Assembly (NCBI GenBank): GCA_013115145.1
Contig: JAAPAO010000378.1
Span: 1-34,573, forward strand
Reading direction: 5' to 3'
From: Perkinsus chesapeaki
Taxonomy: Eukaryota > Perkinsozoa > Perkinsida > Perkinsidae
DNA length: 34,573 nt
Part shown: positions 32,708 to 34,573 of the stretch, piece by piece
Numbering within the stretch: position 1 is the stretch's first letter
How the letters are laid out: each line of letters begins with the position of its first letter
The notes under the pieces: model-generated
The model's database searches: none
Seen by the model: the letters and a program-made list of their open reading frames with translations, nothing else
What the model was told of the DNA's origin: nothing
Position numbers and translations under genes: made by a program

Positions 32708-34246
32708 CAGCTTACGGTTGTTTTTGAAAGTAAAGATGTTCTTAGACTACCCGGCGAGCAAGAAGAGGAAGCGTCCAACGTGCAGAGGTAAGGAGCGAGA
32801 CAACACCTTGAACTATGATACCCATTGTCAGTCCCGACTCGCTGAACCAAGAGCACCAGCAAGTGCCGAAGAATGAAGAGTGAGTTGTATGGCGTTAGCA
32901 AGCGGTATGTATAACCCAGGCCACCTAGCGGTCCTGAAGGAGTCGTTACATCGCCTGAAGAGGTACAGGATGAGCCAGCGAACCCTCTGGCGGCAGGAGA
33001 AGACGGGGCTGGTGAAATTCCAGCTGAGGCGGAAGAGGGCCCTACGGAAAAACTTGAGCCGTAACTCGCTGCTCCCCTGCGAGTTTTGTTAATAAGACTT
33101 CTCAGAGATGCGGCGGCACCGATAGATGAAACATAATTAAATAAATAATTAACACAAGTGATCACTACACGTTTATCTATGTGTTGGTAATAACTTTACA
33201 GGTACCTTACCAAGCCCATTATGATACCATTTATATATCATGTTCATTATGTATAGTAGTCGTACTCAATGGTTGTTGAGTTGTCAGAGTTATCCGAACA
33301 CTTCATTCAACGCGTACAGTCACTCCAAAGCGATCAAACTGTGCCCCAGCGTTGGTAGTCTTTAATCAGTCGGAAAGGCTGAATAACCCTTAAAAAGCTC
33401 GTGACGTTTGCAAACCTCAGCAAGGCTTCTTCTTCTATTCTCTCGGCTGTGGAGAACCTACAGGACGACTTACAGTAGCTTCTTAGATATTGCCAACATC
33501 ATGTTGGCCTCGCGCTGTTGCCAACCTATTTCTCCTATTCTTCTGCTAAGACGGGGCTCAAGTCATCTGGTTGTTCTTACTGTACTGTATACAACTGTAT
33601 ATACTGTCTCTTTCCTCGTGAGATCTCTCTCTTATGTTAATGCTTGGCTGAGAGTAGAGAAAGGAAAATTGCGAGTTGACGGGAAATGCCTGAATGGCGA
33701 ATATTGACCGACAAAAGCCCTTTTGTGTGTCCTTTGTGCTGGAAGCGCCACTTTAAGTGTATGCTAAGGGTTGGGTAATGCATATTGATGTTCTTGCCGT
33801 CTTGAGTTGGCAGACTATTTCCTGCGAGAGGGCTCGTCTCGTAGCGCCCGTTCGGCTTGTTAGAGCTGTAACTGGTCGAAAGTAAACCAGCTTCATGCTC
33901 CGCGTTTGCCTTGAACTTGTAGGTTGGTTTCGAAAACACTGGAGGTATCACAAACGCAACAGATAGAGTACGATAGGGATGACTGACCCAGAAAACGATT
34001 TCCGTTAACAAAACGCCAATTTTGGCTCACTCAAGCCTATATGGTCTTAGTAAATAGACTTGTTCGTTATATCACTGTGTTGGGTTTTATGGCCATACTA
34101 GAAAAACTGAGCAAGAGGAGTTTAAACTCTAAAGCCCTGAGGGGCACTTGCACGGAGCAAGAATATCATTCCGAGCTTGTAGTTGTACTATCAAATGCTG
34201 ATGGTATCAGCTAGGAATATCATATCAATAACCCGTGGGACAAAAG
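32708..34246. other. Region after the unknown plus-strand gene
   Basis: 32925-33074 on the plus strand reads as an acidic, Pro/Glu-rich stretch ending at a TAA (ESPEEV-like composition, ending PTEKLEP), possibly a further exon of the preceding gene through a GTAAGG donor at 32791. A minus-strand frame at 34011-33637 is open for 124 codons (it contains NKPNGRYETSPLAGNSLPTQ) without recognisable domain or splice support. The remainder is AT-rich and shows nothing. Confidence 0.3.
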
Positions 34247-34573
34247 CTACAAGGGGCATCCCGAATCTGTATACTTGGCGATACCTTTGCCTTCTGGCAG
34301 TTTGGTAGTAAGAACCCCCTTACCAAAGTCGATATCAAAAGTTAGGAAGTTATCATCAAGCTGACCTTCAGATTCTTGGATCATCTTCCTACACTGTATA
34401 CCACCTAGCTTAACCTCCAGACCACCTGACGCTATAGTCGTCGTAGAATCGCAAGTGTAGAGAATCTTCGGAGATATTTCATCCTTCTGTCTAACAAACT
34501 GAGCTCGCCTCTCTGTGACTATGATGCTGTAAATATAGTCAACAAAGCGTCCATCAGTCGACAGGTAACACGT
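34247..34573 (-). CDS. C-terminal exon of an unrecognised protein (runs off the window)
   Basis: The reverse strand is open from the window edge to a TAG at 34249-34247, 108 codons without a stop. The text reads fluently: STDGRFVDYIYSIIVTERRA, LEVKLGGIQCRKMIQESEGQ, FDIDFGKGVLTTKLPEGKGI, ending SGCPL. It has alternating beta-strand-like character and two or three cysteines. An acceptor-like TATTTACAG near 34528 could instead mark the exon start. No family is recognised. The start and most of the gene lie outside the window. Confidence 0.6.
   Translation of the reverse strand, partial: TCYLSTDGRFVDYIYSIIVTERRAQFVRQKDEISPKILYTCDSTTTIASGGLEVKLGGIQCRKMIQESEGQLDDNFLTFDIDFGKGVLTTKLPEGKGIAKYTDSGCPL

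Noticed and set aside
32680..33165. 161-codon minus-strand frame with Ser/Ala-rich text
   Set aside because: Antisense of an acidic plus-strand stretch. Its low-complexity Ser/Ala text mirrors Glu/Gly codons on the other strand.
34015..34036. CCAATTTTGGCTCACTCAAG as a spliced-leader gene
   Set aside because: It only partly resembles the dinoflagellate/perkinsid leader ending, with insertions, and no leader RNA structure or donor follows.

Overview
The window looks like nuclear DNA of a compact-genome protist. Genes are interrupted by many very small GT-AG introns (mostly 35-77 nt, over 40 placed here), both strands are gene-dense, a eukaryotic-type tRNA-Asp gene is present, and the encoded proteins are eukaryotic (mitochondrial SDHA, an OSCA/TMEM63-type channel, an S28 peptidase, a CH-like-domain protein). 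Intron size, codon use and domain repertoire would fit an alveolate such as Perkinsus. That assignment is inference; no rRNA or spliced leader is present to test it. Because exons are short, simple ORF reading misses or breaks most genes, so the models below were built by joining exons at splice sites that keep phase.

Left part (1-15000): the 5' end of a type III-like D-3-phosphoglycerate dehydrogenase gene (minus, cut by the window edge); tRNA-Asp; then a nine-exon multicopper oxidase gene (MCO copy A, 869-2985, minus). A second intact MCO gene (copy B, 12454-14580, minus) lies 9.5 kb away in the same orientation. The two are nearly identical over most of their length but diverge sharply in one internal patch and at both ends. 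Between them lie a complete twelve-exon S28 serine carboxypeptidase (6057-8479, plus), a small possible secreted-protein gene, an unrecognised multi-exon gene (9059 to about 10110, minus), a 456-bp palindromic element (10426-10881) and a diverged tandem repeat. The MCOs carry a signal peptide, all four copper motifs and an unusual pair of transmembrane helices between the second and third cupredoxin domains.

Middle part (15000-24400): a long OSCA/TMEM63-like membrane channel gene (15539 to about 18960, minus), then about 4 kb with only weak gene fragments, small inverted repeats, a tRNA-like relic and a cluster of six different trinucleotide microsatellites, then a basic Arg/Gly-rich hypothetical gene (about 22880-23780, minus).

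Right part (24447-34573): three plus-strand genes in a row: SDHA (three exons, complete), a CH-like-domain protein with a long helical region (five exons), and a gene of unknown function with an acidic tail (about a dozen exons). The last 327 nt hold the C-terminal end of another minus-strand gene that runs off the window.

The genes do not form one pathway. SDHA and PGDH are housekeeping enzymes. The MCO pair, the S28 peptidase and the OSCA-like channel are all predicted surface or secretory-pathway proteins.
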